A stretch of DNA of 64,000 nt from Puccinia triticina (taxonomy: Eukaryota; Basidiomycota; Pucciniomycetes; Pucciniales; Pucciniaceae). The notes under the pieces are model-generated. The model searched no databases, was not told the origin of the DNA, and saw nothing but the letters and a program-made list of their open reading frames with translations. Both the position numbers and the translations under genes were made by a program. The stretch lies in NCBI RefSeq assembly GCF_026914185.1, contig NC_070574.1, forward strand, positions 2,852,501-2,916,500. The letters run 5' to 3'. This document shows, one piece after another, positions 23,220 through 34,625 of the stretch. Positions within the stretch are counted from its first letter, which is position 1. Each line of letters opens with the position of its first letter.

Positions 23220-24480
23220 ATTTTCCCCTCAGACTGTGCAAGCTGGTCATCAAGAGGTGTGTTTCCTCCTCTCAATTACCCAGACCGTTCTGTTCATTGA
23301 GAGTTGTTTACTGCTCTCGCAGAAGGGGACTGTTCTGGTCTTCAAGAGTTGTGTTTACTCCTCTTGATTGGTGGGACGTTCTGGTCATCAAGAGGTGTGT
23401 TTCCTCCTCTCAATGACCGGGACCATTCTGGTCATCAAGAGGAATGCTTAATCCCTTTTAGAACCAGTGATTTGCACTCCAGATGCATGCTGGCCGTTCT
23501 TTGGGGGAGTGTGTATACTCTGCTCCAGGGCCAGCCTTGTTAGAATTCTACCTCATGCCCAGAAGAGGGCCTATTTCTCTTTTTGTTCTTTTTCTTTCCA
23601 TCAGTTTCTTACAGTCAGCTGGGCCCCTTTTTCCTGTATGTATTTCATCTGTCCCCATATGAAATACAGACTTCACCTAGTTCCAAGCCCATAGTAGCCA
23701 GACCTGCTCCACGGGAGACTTCTGTCCTGCTGTTCTGAGTCCCTGAGCATCTTGTGCTCTTGATCTATCCAGCTCATCTCTCTTCTGTCCTAGGCCTTTG
23801 GCCATATTTTTTTCAAGCCTGTGCTGGCTATTGGCACAGCGCATACTTATGCCCCTTGAACTCTGTTTTTGAGGAATCAACAAGTTTTTTGCAGGTTAAA
23901 AATCCCCAGAGCAGGAGCTTGCACTCGGCTTATTTTTTGTATTTCTTTTTCATTCTTTTTTTCTGTCAAGCTGAGGGATCCAAATCCTCCAAGAAATTGG
24001 AGGAGGGGCAAGAAAATCCCCCTCTGCCAGCTGGCAGAAAAAAAAAACTGGGAAATTCAAGGTTTTTAATTTGTAGTGCGCAAAGCATTTTGAGCTACCC
24101 CCAACGGTAAAACTGATACTTTACATGTATTGTGTATCATGTGGTATTGTATCAAAATGCACATATTTATTGTGTATCTGTTTTCCAATACAATACACAT
24201 TGTTGTTGAAAAGCGTATTGGGCTGCCCAATACAGTGTATCTCACTGTGTATTGGCAAAAATGCATGTGTATCATGTCTGTATTGTATGGTATTTTGACA
24301 TATTTAGCTTCCAATACAATAAACAGTTTTGGAAAACTATGTATCACCAATCCAGATACAATATATGTATTGTATCAGTTTCAACGTTGCTACCGGGCAC
24401 TGTGGCCGGGACTTTGAGTGGACAACCCCTGCAGTGCGCGGCAAGGTTTTTGCAGTGTGCAAAGTACATCCGTAAAATTA
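23220..24480 (+). repeat. Dispersed repeat H, copy 1, beginning with a hairpin array
   Basis: It starts with dyads of the CTCTCAATGACCGG...CCGGTCATCAAGAGG type (to about 23455). It continues with a unique tail: GGGGGAGTGTG, CTGTTTTTGAGG, AAAATCCCC, the AGGGATCCAAAT segment, CTGGCAGAAAAAAAAA, AAAGCATTTTGAGCTACC, GGGACTTTGAGTGGAC and TGTGCAAAGTACATCCGTAAAA. The same order occurs at 53095-54260. Copy 1 carries about 285 extra bp near 23534-23818 and a MITE at 24102-24389. No coding frame is shared by the two copies, so its class is unknown. Confidence 0.7.
24102..24389. mobile_element. 288-bp TIR element with CAAC ends
   Basis: The ends CAACGGTAAAACTGATAC and GTATCAGTTTCAACGTTG are inverted over 18 bp with three mismatches. 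Flanks are CTACCCC on the left and CTACCGG on the right, a 7-bp duplication with decay. Repeat H copy 2 reads straight through (AGCTACCACACACTGTGG), which shows the uninserted state. The interior is TGTATTG-rich. CAAC ends and a 7-bp duplication link it to the elements at 27886, 31007 and 33603. Confidence 0.7.
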
Positions 24481-24960
24481 TTATGCAACATGTGACCCCC
24501 TTACAACATATTTCTGCAGATAAATGCCTTGTAAATATTTCAGCCACAAGTGATCCCATGTAAAATTTGCAACAAGTAACCCATGTATCAAGCTTGTTCA
24601 ACATGTAAAATTTTCCTGCAGCACACAATTCCCATGTAACATGTTTCTGCAACACGCAACCCCCATGTAAAATGTTCCTGTAACATGCAACCCCCAAGTA
24701 CCCTGCATGAATGTCCTGCACCATTTAAACCCCATGCAAGCAGTTTACAAACAGTACAACCCATGTATCACATGTAACATTTGCGCACCACCTGTGACAT
24801 GCAAAAACACCATGCAACCTGTAAGCAGCATGGGCACACACCACATAACACATATAAACATGCACTTTTCAACCTGTAAAACAACTTGTAACAGGTACAC
24901 AGCATGTAAAATTTAAATTTCATGTAACATGTCACCCCATGTACTAATTTGTTAGGGTTA
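24481..24960. repeat. Degenerate CATGTAACATG tandem tract
   Basis: About 480 bp of loosely repeated CATGTAA(A/C)ATGT and TGCAACACGCAACCCC words, with unit length varying between 25 and 40 bp. It is an old minisatellite. No gene. Confidence 0.55.
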
Positions 24961-26706
24961 GGTTCAACCATGGGCGTGTGCGCCGCCGTTAGACCAGAAT
25001 TCTGGACAGAAAGCACTGTAGAAAGTGCAAAAGTCAGCAGAAACATGTCAAAAGTTAATTCATTCAGAAGGAGAGATTCAGGTAGCTCTGTTGAGCTACT
25101 AACATTGATATAAAGTTTGGCGCAACTGGGTTGCTTTGAGGCTTGAAGTTGATGACTAATGTGCAGCCCTCACATGTCATGTTCTGATGACATACTATTA
25201 CCATACATTTTCATGGCACAGAGCATATGCAACATAGGAATATTCCAGTCTCCAGAAATTTGTAGAATTTTTGGTTATGTAACAAAAACATTATACAGTT
25301 AGCGGTAACTTCCTACTGAGCTAATCACACCCCTCTTGTATCTCATTTTATGATGGTATTGCTAAAAGTTTCAGAGGTTTCATTTCATGCATATTTCTCT
25401 GTGATCTGAAATTTTGATGCATGTGGTTGTCACATGGGGCCTGCTACAGGCAGGCAGGTGGAAACTTGGATGAAGATGAAGGAGTATTGGTAAGAGATAG
25501 TAACAGCAATAAAGGGCTGGTTTTGAAGTATCTTCCACTTCAATGATTGGAGGGCTTTTGCTAGACAAGTTTTTAAGTCAGAACACTAGAAGGGGCTCAG
25601 AAGGGCAAAAGACACAAGAAGGCAGCCAAGATGCTGAAAACTCAAAATCTTATTTTGATGAGGGAGGAAGAAATCATACAATGAGTATCTGTACATATAG
25701 GAAACGCTCACACAGGTGAGTATTGGATATAATGATGTAGAGAGGGTATAATTAAATAGAGAAACAGCTGTGCCTGTTGAGTCCTGTGAGTGTTTGAATG
25801 GTAATGTAGCCGCTAGATAACCAAGAGCAAAGGAAGTGTTATTTGCTCAGAGATCTTGCGCCGGAAGATGTGGAAGACTCAAACTGAGAGATTTGGGGCA
25901 AGAGCTTGTTGTCATGATTTGAAAGTTGCGCTAGTTTAGATTGGGGTACATGACTAGATGTGATTGAAGGTTCAAGCAAGAGGTCAAGAAAAGTGTATTG
26001 AGCTCTTTTTGATTGAAGAATTAATATGGACGGCCAACAATGGTTATTGGCCAAACAACTCTCAAAGAAATTGATTGGTCCTTCCATCTAATTAAGAAGG
26101 TCAGACCATTCTGTTGTATGAAAGTGGTACATGGGAAAAAAGTGATGAATATGGCAGAAAATAAATTTCACACCCCTCATATCTCCTGTTCTGATGGCAC
26201 ACTATTGCTAAAACTTCTGGGAGGGTCAGTTTATGCACAATTCTCTGTGATCTCAAAATTATATTGCTTCGCGACAGCGCTTGCGCGCCTCTAATCAAGG
26301 CAAAGACTAGCACAGTGGTATTCGACGTGTTTTTTGGGACCTTTGAATACTGATTTGTTGAATATTCGAATATTCGGAGATATTTGACGGAAAAACTTCC
26401 AAAATACATTAAAAACACCAGAAAATTACATTTTTTGTGTTTTTGACTTCTTTTGGCCCATTTCTGGGCCATAAATTTTTGAGGAGGTCATCTGTCAAAA
26501 ATACCATGGTGCCTGTCAGCCACTGAGACAATTGTCCATGTGCCTACAATGATAATTACATCTCATGTAACCCAATGGCTAAAGACTACCTTAAGGTTGA
26601 TCTAGATCTTGTGTAGGATCCTGTGTTCAACCCCTCCTGTTGTCTTATAATATTACTTTTGTTGCAATCATCACTTTATATGTACTAAACTGTATGATTT
26701 CACACT
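24961..26706. other. Gene-free stretch with a spaced direct repeat
   Basis: About 95 bp at 25325-25420 (CACCCCTCTTGTATCTC, GGTATTGCTAAAAGTTTC, TTCTCTGTGATCTGAAATT) recurs in diverged form at 26168-26265 in the same orientation. This might be two copies of an old element, or the two ends of one roughly 900-bp insertion. No open frame of interest. Confidence 0.4.
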
Positions 26707-26711
26707 TATTA

Positions 26712-26915
26712 GGGGGGTTCACAATAGGATTTTAATAAAAATATTTCAAAGCTCATTTTAAGGCCTTTATGAACAATGTTTTGGAATTTTTTTAAGCTGT
26801 TCACATTTGGGTGTTCCTTGGCAATCAGAGCAACTTCTACGTTTTCTGAAAATTGGTTCACAAAGTCCTTAAAATGGGCTCTAAAGTTTTATTAAAATCC
26901 TATTGTGAACCCCCC
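26712..26915. mobile_element. 204-bp MITE with GGGGGGTTCACAATAGG ends
   Basis: The two ends are perfect inverted repeats for about 29 bp starting GGGGGGTTCACAATAGGA, then weaker. TATTA flanks both sides (26707-26711 and 26916-26920). The near-identical arms suggest a recent insertion. The superfamily is not decided from a 5-bp duplication alone. Non-coding. Confidence 0.8.
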
Positions 26916-27220
26916 TATTATGTATTTACCTTGATTGAGAATAATAATGTACTAATGGAGTATATCTCTCTATGGATTTACCATACATAGAGAGATTACA
27001 TAATTATTCTTGTAATTCCTCCTCTGAATTCCGTGGACCTCTTCTCCCTCCTTGGATTTAAGGATCCCTCTGGGGCCTTGACTCGAAGGAGGATCAGGTC
27101 CCTGTAATATAAAAGGGGGGATCTTTCCCCCCAAGATGATTACCATACAAACCCGCCAACCTTACTACAATCAATAGTGAGTGGGGTTTACAATAATCAA
27201 CTAACTTTATCTTTCTCTTA

Positions 27221-27513
27221 GAGCATCCTTACCGGTGACTAGTTTAGCTCGAAATTAGCTAGTTTAGCCACCAATCTCAACCACACCGGGTGTAGCTAAG
27301 CCCAAGCTAAATTGGTGAGAAGCTTGAATTTCAGCTAACCGTCACTACATTTAGTGACGGTTAGCTCAAAGCTAACTGCCATTTCCCGCGCCCACCACTC
27401 AGCTCCACCCCGCGCAAGCCGAACCGATACGGCTGAATCGCTGTCGCTAAGTTAGTTTGCAACAGCTGCGAGTCAAAACTCGCGCCAACATAGCTCGACC
27501 GGTAAGGATGCTC
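27221..27513. mobile_element. 293-bp PIF/Harbinger-type MITE, TTA duplication
   Basis: The ends GAGCATCCTTACCGGT and ACCGGTAAGGATGCTC are perfectly inverted. TTA is present at 27218-27220 and 27514-27516. A central palindrome (CCGTCACTACATTTAGTGACGG) adds a second hairpin. GAGCATC ends with a TTA target are classic for PIF/Harbinger MITEs. Non-coding. Confidence 0.85.
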
Positions 27514-27885
27514 TTACAGACTTCTTTGACTTCAACTCGTGAATTTTCTAGTTACAGGTGATTTTTATCACACCTGTAACTTAGAAAATAACCCTTATTT
27601 ATTCTAAGCTACGGCGCCTGGCTTGAGTCATCGCCGCGTCCCCTTACTTTTGTAAGGGAGCTAGCCCCTCCGCTATTCAGCGTTGAGGTGTGGTTTATTC
27701 CCACTGGCTGTAATAGCTACAGTGTGGCCCTGTTTTCGCTGGCCGCTGCCCAAGCCGCTACAGCACGTAATCCAAAACCCATCAGCCCCTTGTCACATAA
27801 GAGACGGGAGCTGACAGTGCCAAAGATGCTTACAATATTGCCGGAGGCATATCTCATAATGGCGGACGCACTACATATTCAGAGT

Positions 27886-28514
27886 CAACAGTGCAAGAGC
27901 TACGCTACCAAAGCGGCAGCGTAGCAAAAGCGTAGCGGTTTTAGCCTTGCTTCGCTAAGCTTTTGGTAGCGGACTTGGCGCTTCGCTATTCACTACATTT
28001 TTTAAGGGGAAAAAATTAAAGAAAATAGCGCGCTTTTTTTAGCGCAGAGTAGCGGCAATTCGCTATGCTTCTCGCTATAGTAGCGGAAAAAACGCTACTG
28101 TAGCAATTTTGCTGCGCTACCATAGCACCATTCAAACATCAATACTGCACATCATAAAATGATGGAGGATTGATGTTTTTGTACTATTTCTGGCATTTTC
28201 CACCAAAAGGCAGAGATGCCCGCTACGCTTTTGGCACAAAAGCGACCCGGTTCGCTACGCTTTTGGCGCTAAAAAGCGCTATTAGCGCCAAAAAGCGTCA
28301 ATTTTTCCGCTGCTTTATACTGTAGCAAAGCGGCAAAAAAAGCGCTTTGCTACGCGCAGGCCAAAACTGCAGTAGCGGTTCTGGCGCTTCGCTACCGCTC
28401 AAAGTAGCGATTTTCCGCTAGCGCTACCGCTATTCTGGATCCAGAGTAGCGTGTTTCCGCTTCGCTACACAAAAGCGCCGCTTTTCGTAGCAAAGCGTAG
28501 CTCTTGCAGTTTTG
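27886..28514. mobile_element. CAAC-type TIR element A, perfect 7-bp TSD
   Basis: TIRs CAACAGTGCAAGAGCTACGCT and AGCGTAGCTCTTGCAGTTTTG; exact duplication TCAGAGT at 27879-27885 and 28515-28521. The 629-bp interior is almost entirely variants of GTAGCG/CGCTAC with GGCGCT palindromes, so it can fold extensively. No transposase. Confidence 0.85.
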
Positions 28515-28847
28515 TCAGAGTGCCGGACACACTTTTGATAGTGGCGGAAGCACTTTTGACGGTGGCGGACGCACCTTTGATAGTGGCAGACGCAGCACAG
28601 CGCGTGCTCTTTTGCGCCCTGCGTGCTTAGCGTTAGCGCAATTGCGCCTATCTGTGTTAACGCTACACTAAAATCTAAAATGTATCTGTGCTAAAGCTAC
28701 GCTAAAAGCGAAAATAGCTTTGCACCCTGTGCATGTAGCATCAGCACAGATGCGCGCGATTCCAATAACGCTACGCTAAAAAAGAGCGCATTTGCGCTGC
28801 GCTGCACTACACTAACAGCTATGGTTAGCGTAGCTGACCCACTTTTG
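28515..28847. repeat. 28-bp tandem repeat and a truncated CAAC-type element
   Basis: Just after element A, four units of about 28 bp built on GTGGCGGACGCACTTTTGATA (28520-28600). From about 28600 to 28847 the sequence follows the right two thirds of element B (31205-31430), ending TAGCTGACCCACTTTTG, but the left end is missing. It is a truncated relative. Confidence 0.6.
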
Positions 28848-30421
28848 GGCCTTTTCAAACTCATCTGGGGCCTTTGGGCCGCAGAAAAGCTTGCATTGAG
28901 CCATTATTCAAATTTATTCAAATATTTGAGCTTAAATTTGCCTGGGAATTATTTGACTCGAATCAAATACAAATATGAATACTCAAATCAATTCAATTCA
29001 ATGTGCTAGTCTTTGAATCAAGGGACTTGCCAATTTTTGAGCAGCAGCATCACAGCAGCCTCACAAGTGCTAGAAGCTCACTTGGGGGCATAATTGGTCG
29101 GCCACAACCTGTTGGGCCAACTGGAAGGAGGGGAGGCTTCACCAGAGGGGCTTAATCAACTAGCCCTCAATATAAAAAGGATTGAAGCAGCTGACCTAAC
29201 AACACATTTGCGCAAAAAACAGCGGTCAGCTGTCCGTACAAGATGTGTTAGCAGCTCAAATTGTTTTGCTTAGATATTTGAATCTGCAGAATTGAACGGC
29301 TTGGCAGCAGTTTGAACCAGGTTCCAGTTCAACTTGGCAAGCTGTGTAAATTTCGAACAGCTTGGTAGCAGGTTGGACCAGGTTCCAGTGGAACTTGGCA
29401 AGCTGTGTAAATTAAGTTTTCTTTTTTAAAATGCTTTCATATTTTAAGGGGCTTGATTAATCAACTCCCAAAAATTGAGTCTTGGAAAAACAACTCCCAA
29501 ACTTTGAAAAAATAGCTCCCATTTCTGTATTTACGTTGCTGGGACCAAATCTCACCCACTGGAGCTCCTGGAACACTATGCTAAACAAGCCATGTGGGGC
29601 ATGGTGTGATTCGTGTCTATGAGCCTGCATCTGCAAGGCTTGATTGGTCATCTACAAATGTTTTCCCGGAAAAATCCAGGAAAAATACCAGAAAGAGATT
29701 TCAGTCTGTATTTCCTGGAATGAAGTCAAAACTTTTTTCACTTTGCTCCAATGTGAACCTTTTTTTGGGGGTTTGGCTTTAACCCAAAATTTAATTGGAA
29801 TGATTCTGGTCCTTTGAACATACCAGAAGCATTCCAATTGGTTTTTAGTCCTTTGACCATACCAGAATGATTCCAATCGGTTTTTGGTTTTTTTTACCAT
29901 CCAATAAATTTACTGGATGGAAACTTTGAAACATCAAACGTGATGTAACCGCCTGCGGGTGCCATGTACGGGTACAGGTGTCTTGAAAAACACTGCGGGT
30001 ACCTGGGTCTACTTGGCGATCTCTAACAAAGTAGTGGTTGGGTTTCTAAGATAGCCCAATGGCTACAATGGCTGGCCTAAGCCGGCCCTGGAAAAGGGTA
30101 CAGGAGTTTCCAGGTGTTCACTCCAAACCAGAATGGAGTGCAGGGATGTGCGCTCCAAAAAAGACCTGGTTTTGGAGTGAACCACATCCCAATCCAAAAA
30201 TATGGGAGTGGTCACAGGTTCATGCCTTTTGTGGTGTGCCTAAAGCCCAACCCTTTCCTAAAACAGGGCTTTCTTGGGAGTCAGCGCTACTGTTTTTTTT
30301 TTATACAACATACCCATAACTTTTTTCCCATGCACTGCATGCATCTCCAAAGGGGGGACTTGCGCCCAACCTCGCAAAACAGTAGGCAGAAGAAGTGTGT
30401 TTTTGACAAACTTAGTGAGGT
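28848..30421. other. Gene-free stretch with a 62-bp tandem duplication
   Basis: At 29293-29412 a unit of about 62 bp (GAACGGCTTGGCAGCAG ... CAAGCTGTGTAAATT) occurs twice in tandem. Around 29460-29560 is a segment related, inverted, to 54240-54420 (GTTGCTGGGACCA, AGCTCCCA). At 29947-30020 is another GGTACCTG/GCGGGT block. No gene. Confidence 0.4.
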
Positions 30422-31535
30422 CCGTTGATTGGACTCCGAGGCGCACAAGCGCTGCTGCGAAGCGACCCTCCAAAGGAGGGACTTACGCCCTATCTCGCAA
30501 AAAGCAGCAGAAATCCCATTTGGCTAGGGAAAACTTTCAAAAAATTCAACTCAGGTAAAAGCTATTGAAAATCCGAGCAGACAGAATTGTCTGCCTATAT
30601 CTTCCCTTCCACCTGCCACCTTCATGAGGCAGTGGCTCTCTAGTTCCGCCTTTGAATCAAAAAATGGAAATCAGGAAGTTGTGAGTGCTCTTAACACAGG
30701 TCCTCAGGTAAATCCATACTTTGTTAACTTCAAAAAAATGTCTTTTTTTCCTAACCACCTGACACATGCTTTGACAGACAAATACAAGATTTCATAAGGT
30801 GAATCAATTGATTTTTTAAATGATGTCAGACAGTCACCCAATGTGTGTGATTATCAAGAAGTTGGAGTGCAGCAGTTGGGTTTCAGAAAAACATGTGCTG
30901 AAACATCTGCTACCGCTTGCAAGAAGGCAGTCAAACATCTTGTCTTGGATAATTATTTAAAAATCAGGTGTGGGTGTTAAAAATATAAAAAGAATGAGAG
31001 CAGAGACAACAGTGGGCCGCTACGCTAAACTTTGATATTTTAGCCCTAACATTTAGTGTAGCGGCAAAAAGTGCTGGCCTTTTTTGAATAGCTTTAGTGC
31101 GCTGTTTGTTTAGCGTTAGCGCTACACTTCAGCTGCTACGCTGCGCTATGTTGTGCTAAGGTGCTTTTAGCGGGAAAAAAGGCCTTTTTTTTTCCTCAAA
31201 AAGCGCTGTAGCGCAGCGGAACTCTCTTTTGCGCCCTGCGTGCTTAGTGTTAGTGCCATTGCGCGAATCTGCGCTAATGATACGCTAAAATCTAAAATAG
31301 CTTTGCACCCTGTGCGCGTAGCGTTAGCGCAGATGCGCGCAATTGCGCTAACACTACGCTAAAAAATAGTGCATTTGTGCTGCGCTACGCTACACTAACA
31401 GCTATGATTAGCATAGCTGACCCACTGTTGGCAGAAAGCCATGCTTCTTGCACATCTTTTGGGGAAGCTCACTTGGCCTCAAATATGTTTGTGTAGCTGC
31501 TACAAAACAAAACATGACAAAAGGTCAAAATCACA
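30422..31535 (-). repeat. Unnamed dispersed repeat R1, copy A
   Basis: About 690 bp, once the inserted element at 31007-31430 is removed, match the reverse complement of 36590-37142 plus 45301-45375. Shared strings include GACAAAAGGTCAAAA, GCAGAGAGCCATGCTT, TTGATAATCACACACATTGG, TGTGTTAAGAGC and GATTTCTGCTGC. It has no coding frame and no obvious terminal repeats, so its class is unknown. The comparison gives natural empty sites for the insertions in both copies. Confidence 0.65.
31007..31430. mobile_element. CAAC-type TIR element B
   Basis: It begins CAACAGTGGGCC and ends CCCACTGTTG, flanked by GCAGAGA (31000-31006) and GCAGAAA (31431-31437). In repeat R1 copy B the same position reads one uninterrupted GCAGAGA (reverse strand, 36689-36695), which confirms both insertion and a 7-bp duplication. 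The 424-bp interior is rich in GCGCTA/TAGCGC words. Non-coding. Confidence 0.85.
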
Positions 31536-32437
31536 CTTATTAAAGATGGCACTTTGCACCTGGGTACCCGTGGCGGGTGCGGGTACCTACTGGTATTGGA
31601 CACCAGCAACTGTTTCTGGGTACCTGCTCCTGAAAGCAGGTACCCGCAAACGGGTAGCGGGTACCTGATTCCATTCCTAACACTTCTGATGCCTACTGTT
31701 TTGCAAGGGGGGTGAGGGCCTGTACCATAGCGGGTTAAAAAACTGTTTTTCCGTCTAAAATCATTTTTTTGTGCAAAAAACAGGTTTTGCCAAAAAAATG
31801 TGTACCACAGCAACTGCTTTTTGGAACATCCAGAAAACAGTTTTCCCCAAAAACAGGTCTGACCCTGTTTCTACTCCCCTATCACCCTCCATCATCTCAT
31901 TACTCTGAGACCAGAGCAATCCAGAAATCAATTTTCTTGTTGTCTCGGAGGAGTCATCCCTCCCCTCAGGACGCTCTATTATAGCATACAACTGGATGGG
32001 TGCAAGTCAAACAAAGAGATTTCACTACAATTGAATTGGACCAAGGAAAAAAAGATTCCTTCATCTCTCTTCTTTTTCCTTGGACCGGTGTAGTGTGTGG
32101 GGCCTGTTCCTATGCCAAAAGCGTTAGTGCAGCAGTTTTGGTATTGTCCAGTTACATACAAACTAAAGTCATTACAAGAGGAGGATGTGTATAGTGTACA
32201 GAAAGGTATTTCAGGTAGCAAGGGTAGTATTCCATGGGGGGTGACGAAAGAGTAGTTATGTAGGAGGGAGGAAGGAAGGTGTCAGGAGAGGCTTTGACCC
32301 CCAACATCTGTGATGGAAGGAGTTAGCAATGGATCAGGCAGCTGTGTGCAGGGTGCATGGAAGAAGGGGTAAGGAGGCTTGGTTGCACAGCAACACATGC
32401 CATCATGCATGCAAATGCTGTGTAGCTGAGTGCTGCC
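31536..32437. other. Gene-free stretch with a GGTACCCG block
   Basis: 31560-31675 repeats GGGTACCTG and GCGGGTACC, like 2217-2352. The AAAACAGTTTTTCC-like words around 31735-31860 are low complexity. No gene is supported. Confidence 0.4.
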
Positions 32438-32665
32438 TGTAGCGTAAATCCCTTATTGTTTGTATGTTTGGTGCAGCATATGCAGGTAGATAAGGTGTAC
32501 AAGGAGCGTCTCCTGCAGCATAAATTCCTTGTTGTTTGTACAGTTAGTACAGCATATGCAGGTAGATAAGATGTACAGGGAGCGTCTCCTGCAGCATAAA
32601 TCCCTCATTTTTTGTACATGCATGATAGTGCTGTGCAATTGAGATTCTCTGCAGCAATAATCCCT
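32438..32665 (+). repeat. 76-bp tandem repeat next to a TATA-like box
   Basis: Two full units (32438-32513 and 32514-32589) and a partial third share GCAGCATAAAT, GCATATGCAGGTAGATAAG and GGAGCGTCTCC. About 40 bp downstream is TATATAAGGAGG (32707). Upstream tandem boxes before a TATA element resemble an LTR promoter, but no LTR partner or retroelement body was found. Confidence 0.5.
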
Positions 32666-33602
32666 CACAAGGAGCTCCTCTGGAGCAAAGATCCCTCATT
32701 CTTCAATATATAAGGAGGCCTTTTCCCCCCTTCCTGAGATCTTTTTCCCCATCAGCCTACAGAGGTTTGGTCACAAGTGGTTAGTTAGTTTAGTTAAAAT
32801 CAGCCTTTGGAGGCTTGGTCACATATGGTAGTTTAGTTAGTATTGCGGTCATTAATGGTAGTAGCGGTTAGTCTAAGTAGTATAGAAGCGGAGTAGTGAA
32901 TTTGTGCGTCAGAAGTAGTAGAACAAACCAGAACTCAACAAAAAATTCGATTTTGACAGCTTATAATTAGTAACAGTAGATTATTTAAATTCACAATTGT
33001 GTGCAACAACAGCCTTGTAGTAGAGTTATACCCACTCAATTATATTGACCACGCGTGCAGAAGTTTGAAACAGATTTACTAGCTTATTGAATTGAGTGAT
33101 CTAGGTCTGACAGAGATTACTATATGAAAGTAAGATCTATCTTGGAATCAGCCACATCTTTATAAATATTGATTACAAGACTCTTAGTTATTTGCATAGT
33201 ATTATTAGAGGGGCAGGTCTTTCAAACCACCTGTAAGTTGTAATAGCTTTTCAACCTATTAGCAATTTATTTCCCCCTCAGAGGATATTCCACCAAATTA
33301 CATTTAGTGTCCCACACGAGTCCCAACACCATTCCTCATCTTCACTTGGACAGCTCTGTAGTATTGATCCAAGAATAATTCACTGTTCTCTCAAAAAAGA
33401 ACTTGATTGTTCCAAGAGAAAAAAGAACTCCGTCATTCCTAGAGGAACAAGAAATCAAGTCCTCCCATAGGAAGGAGGGGGGACCAACCCTTGGGTTCCT
33501 CCTCCTTCCCTCCCCTTTGAAATATGTATACAGTTAAATCAATCCTACAGGAAAGAGGAGGAGATTATATGTTGATCATCCCATTGCCTCCAACCACAGG
33601 AG
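32666..33602. other. Gene-free stretch, possible solo-LTR body
   Basis: Follows the TATA-like box with AGTTAGTT-rich sequence (32780-32880). There is no frame over about 65 codons with content and no clean terminal repeats. Confidence 0.3.
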
Positions 33603-34271
33603 CAACAATGGGCCACTACGCTACGCTACGCTACGGGCCAATATCTGTTAGTGTATCCGTGGTTATTTGGCGAGACAATTGGGGTATTGTTATCCCCAAT
33701 TATAGCCCAATACACTAACAGTTAGTGTATCCAAAGTTTCTCATTGAAGATCTTGGGTATTGTTATCCAGAATACACTCAAAATACACTAACAGGTAGTG
33801 TATTTCTTTTGGATAACCAACATTTCCCTGAAAGTTAGTGTATTAGAGTTAGGATAAAAATCTTCTGCACTACAGTATCTGTTATTTCATGGTTTTTAGC
33901 CTCTAGAAAATGATTTTCAAAACATCATGTCCCAGATTTATTTTTTTTGTAACACAAAACCAACTTTACTACCAGAAATATCAATACACTGAAAGTAATT
34001 TTATCATTAATTGCAGAGATAAACCAACAGTTATTGTATTCGTTATCAGGAATAACAACAGATAACAATCATGAAACTAGGATTTGGTTATTGTTAACCT
34101 GGCATATTTCAGCTACACTAACAATACAATAACAGCCAAAAAGAATAACATCAAAAAGATGTATTGTTATTGCAATAAAATCAAGGATAACAGTATTATT
34201 TGTGTAGTGCAGTGGAAAAAACTAACAATACACTACACTAACAATACAGTTAGTGTATCAGCCCACTGTTG
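33603..34271. mobile_element. CAAC-type TIR element C
   Basis: Ends CAACAATGGGCC and AGCCCACTGTTG; flanks ACAGGAG (33596-33602) and ACAGGAT (34272-34278), a 7-bp duplication with one change. The interior repeats GTTAGTGTATT and AACAATACACTAAC, forming internal dyads. It has the same ends and duplication length as element B but a different filling. Confidence 0.75.
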
Positions 34272-34366
34272 ACAGGATGAGGGAGTTCATCTTGGACTAA
34301 TGGGTCTAAGAGGACTTGATTTCAGGCCTCCTCCCTCTTGGACCTGTCTGAATATTTGTCAAGGTT

Positions 34367-34625
34367 GCAAAGATTGTCTGAGGTGTTCATGAGTAGGGAA
34401 GGCAACACAATGAACCCTTCCCTGTTCATGAAGATGTGCAAGCACACCTAAGATTGTCTTTGGGTGTCACAATGAGCCTTTCCCTATTCATGAAGATTTT
34501 CCAGGGTACCAAAGATTGTCTGAGGTGTTCATGAGTAGGGAAAGCACAACAATGACCCCTTCCCCACTCATGAAGAGTTGCAAGTGTACCAAAGATTGTC
34601 TTTGGGTTTTATGATGATCAAGATG
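34367..34625 (+). repeat. Tandem dyads, AAAGATTGTCT unit
   Basis: About 3.5 units of 60-80 bp. Each has AAAGATTGTCT(T/G), then TTCATGAGTAGGGAA and its partial inverse TTCCCTNTTCATGAAG. Each unit is itself a hairpin. No coding. Confidence 0.6.

Noticed and set aside
26545..26640. Third tRNA-like unit
   Set aside because: A- and B-box-like words are present (TAACCCAATGG, TGTTCAACCCC) but no cloverleaf or acceptor pairing.
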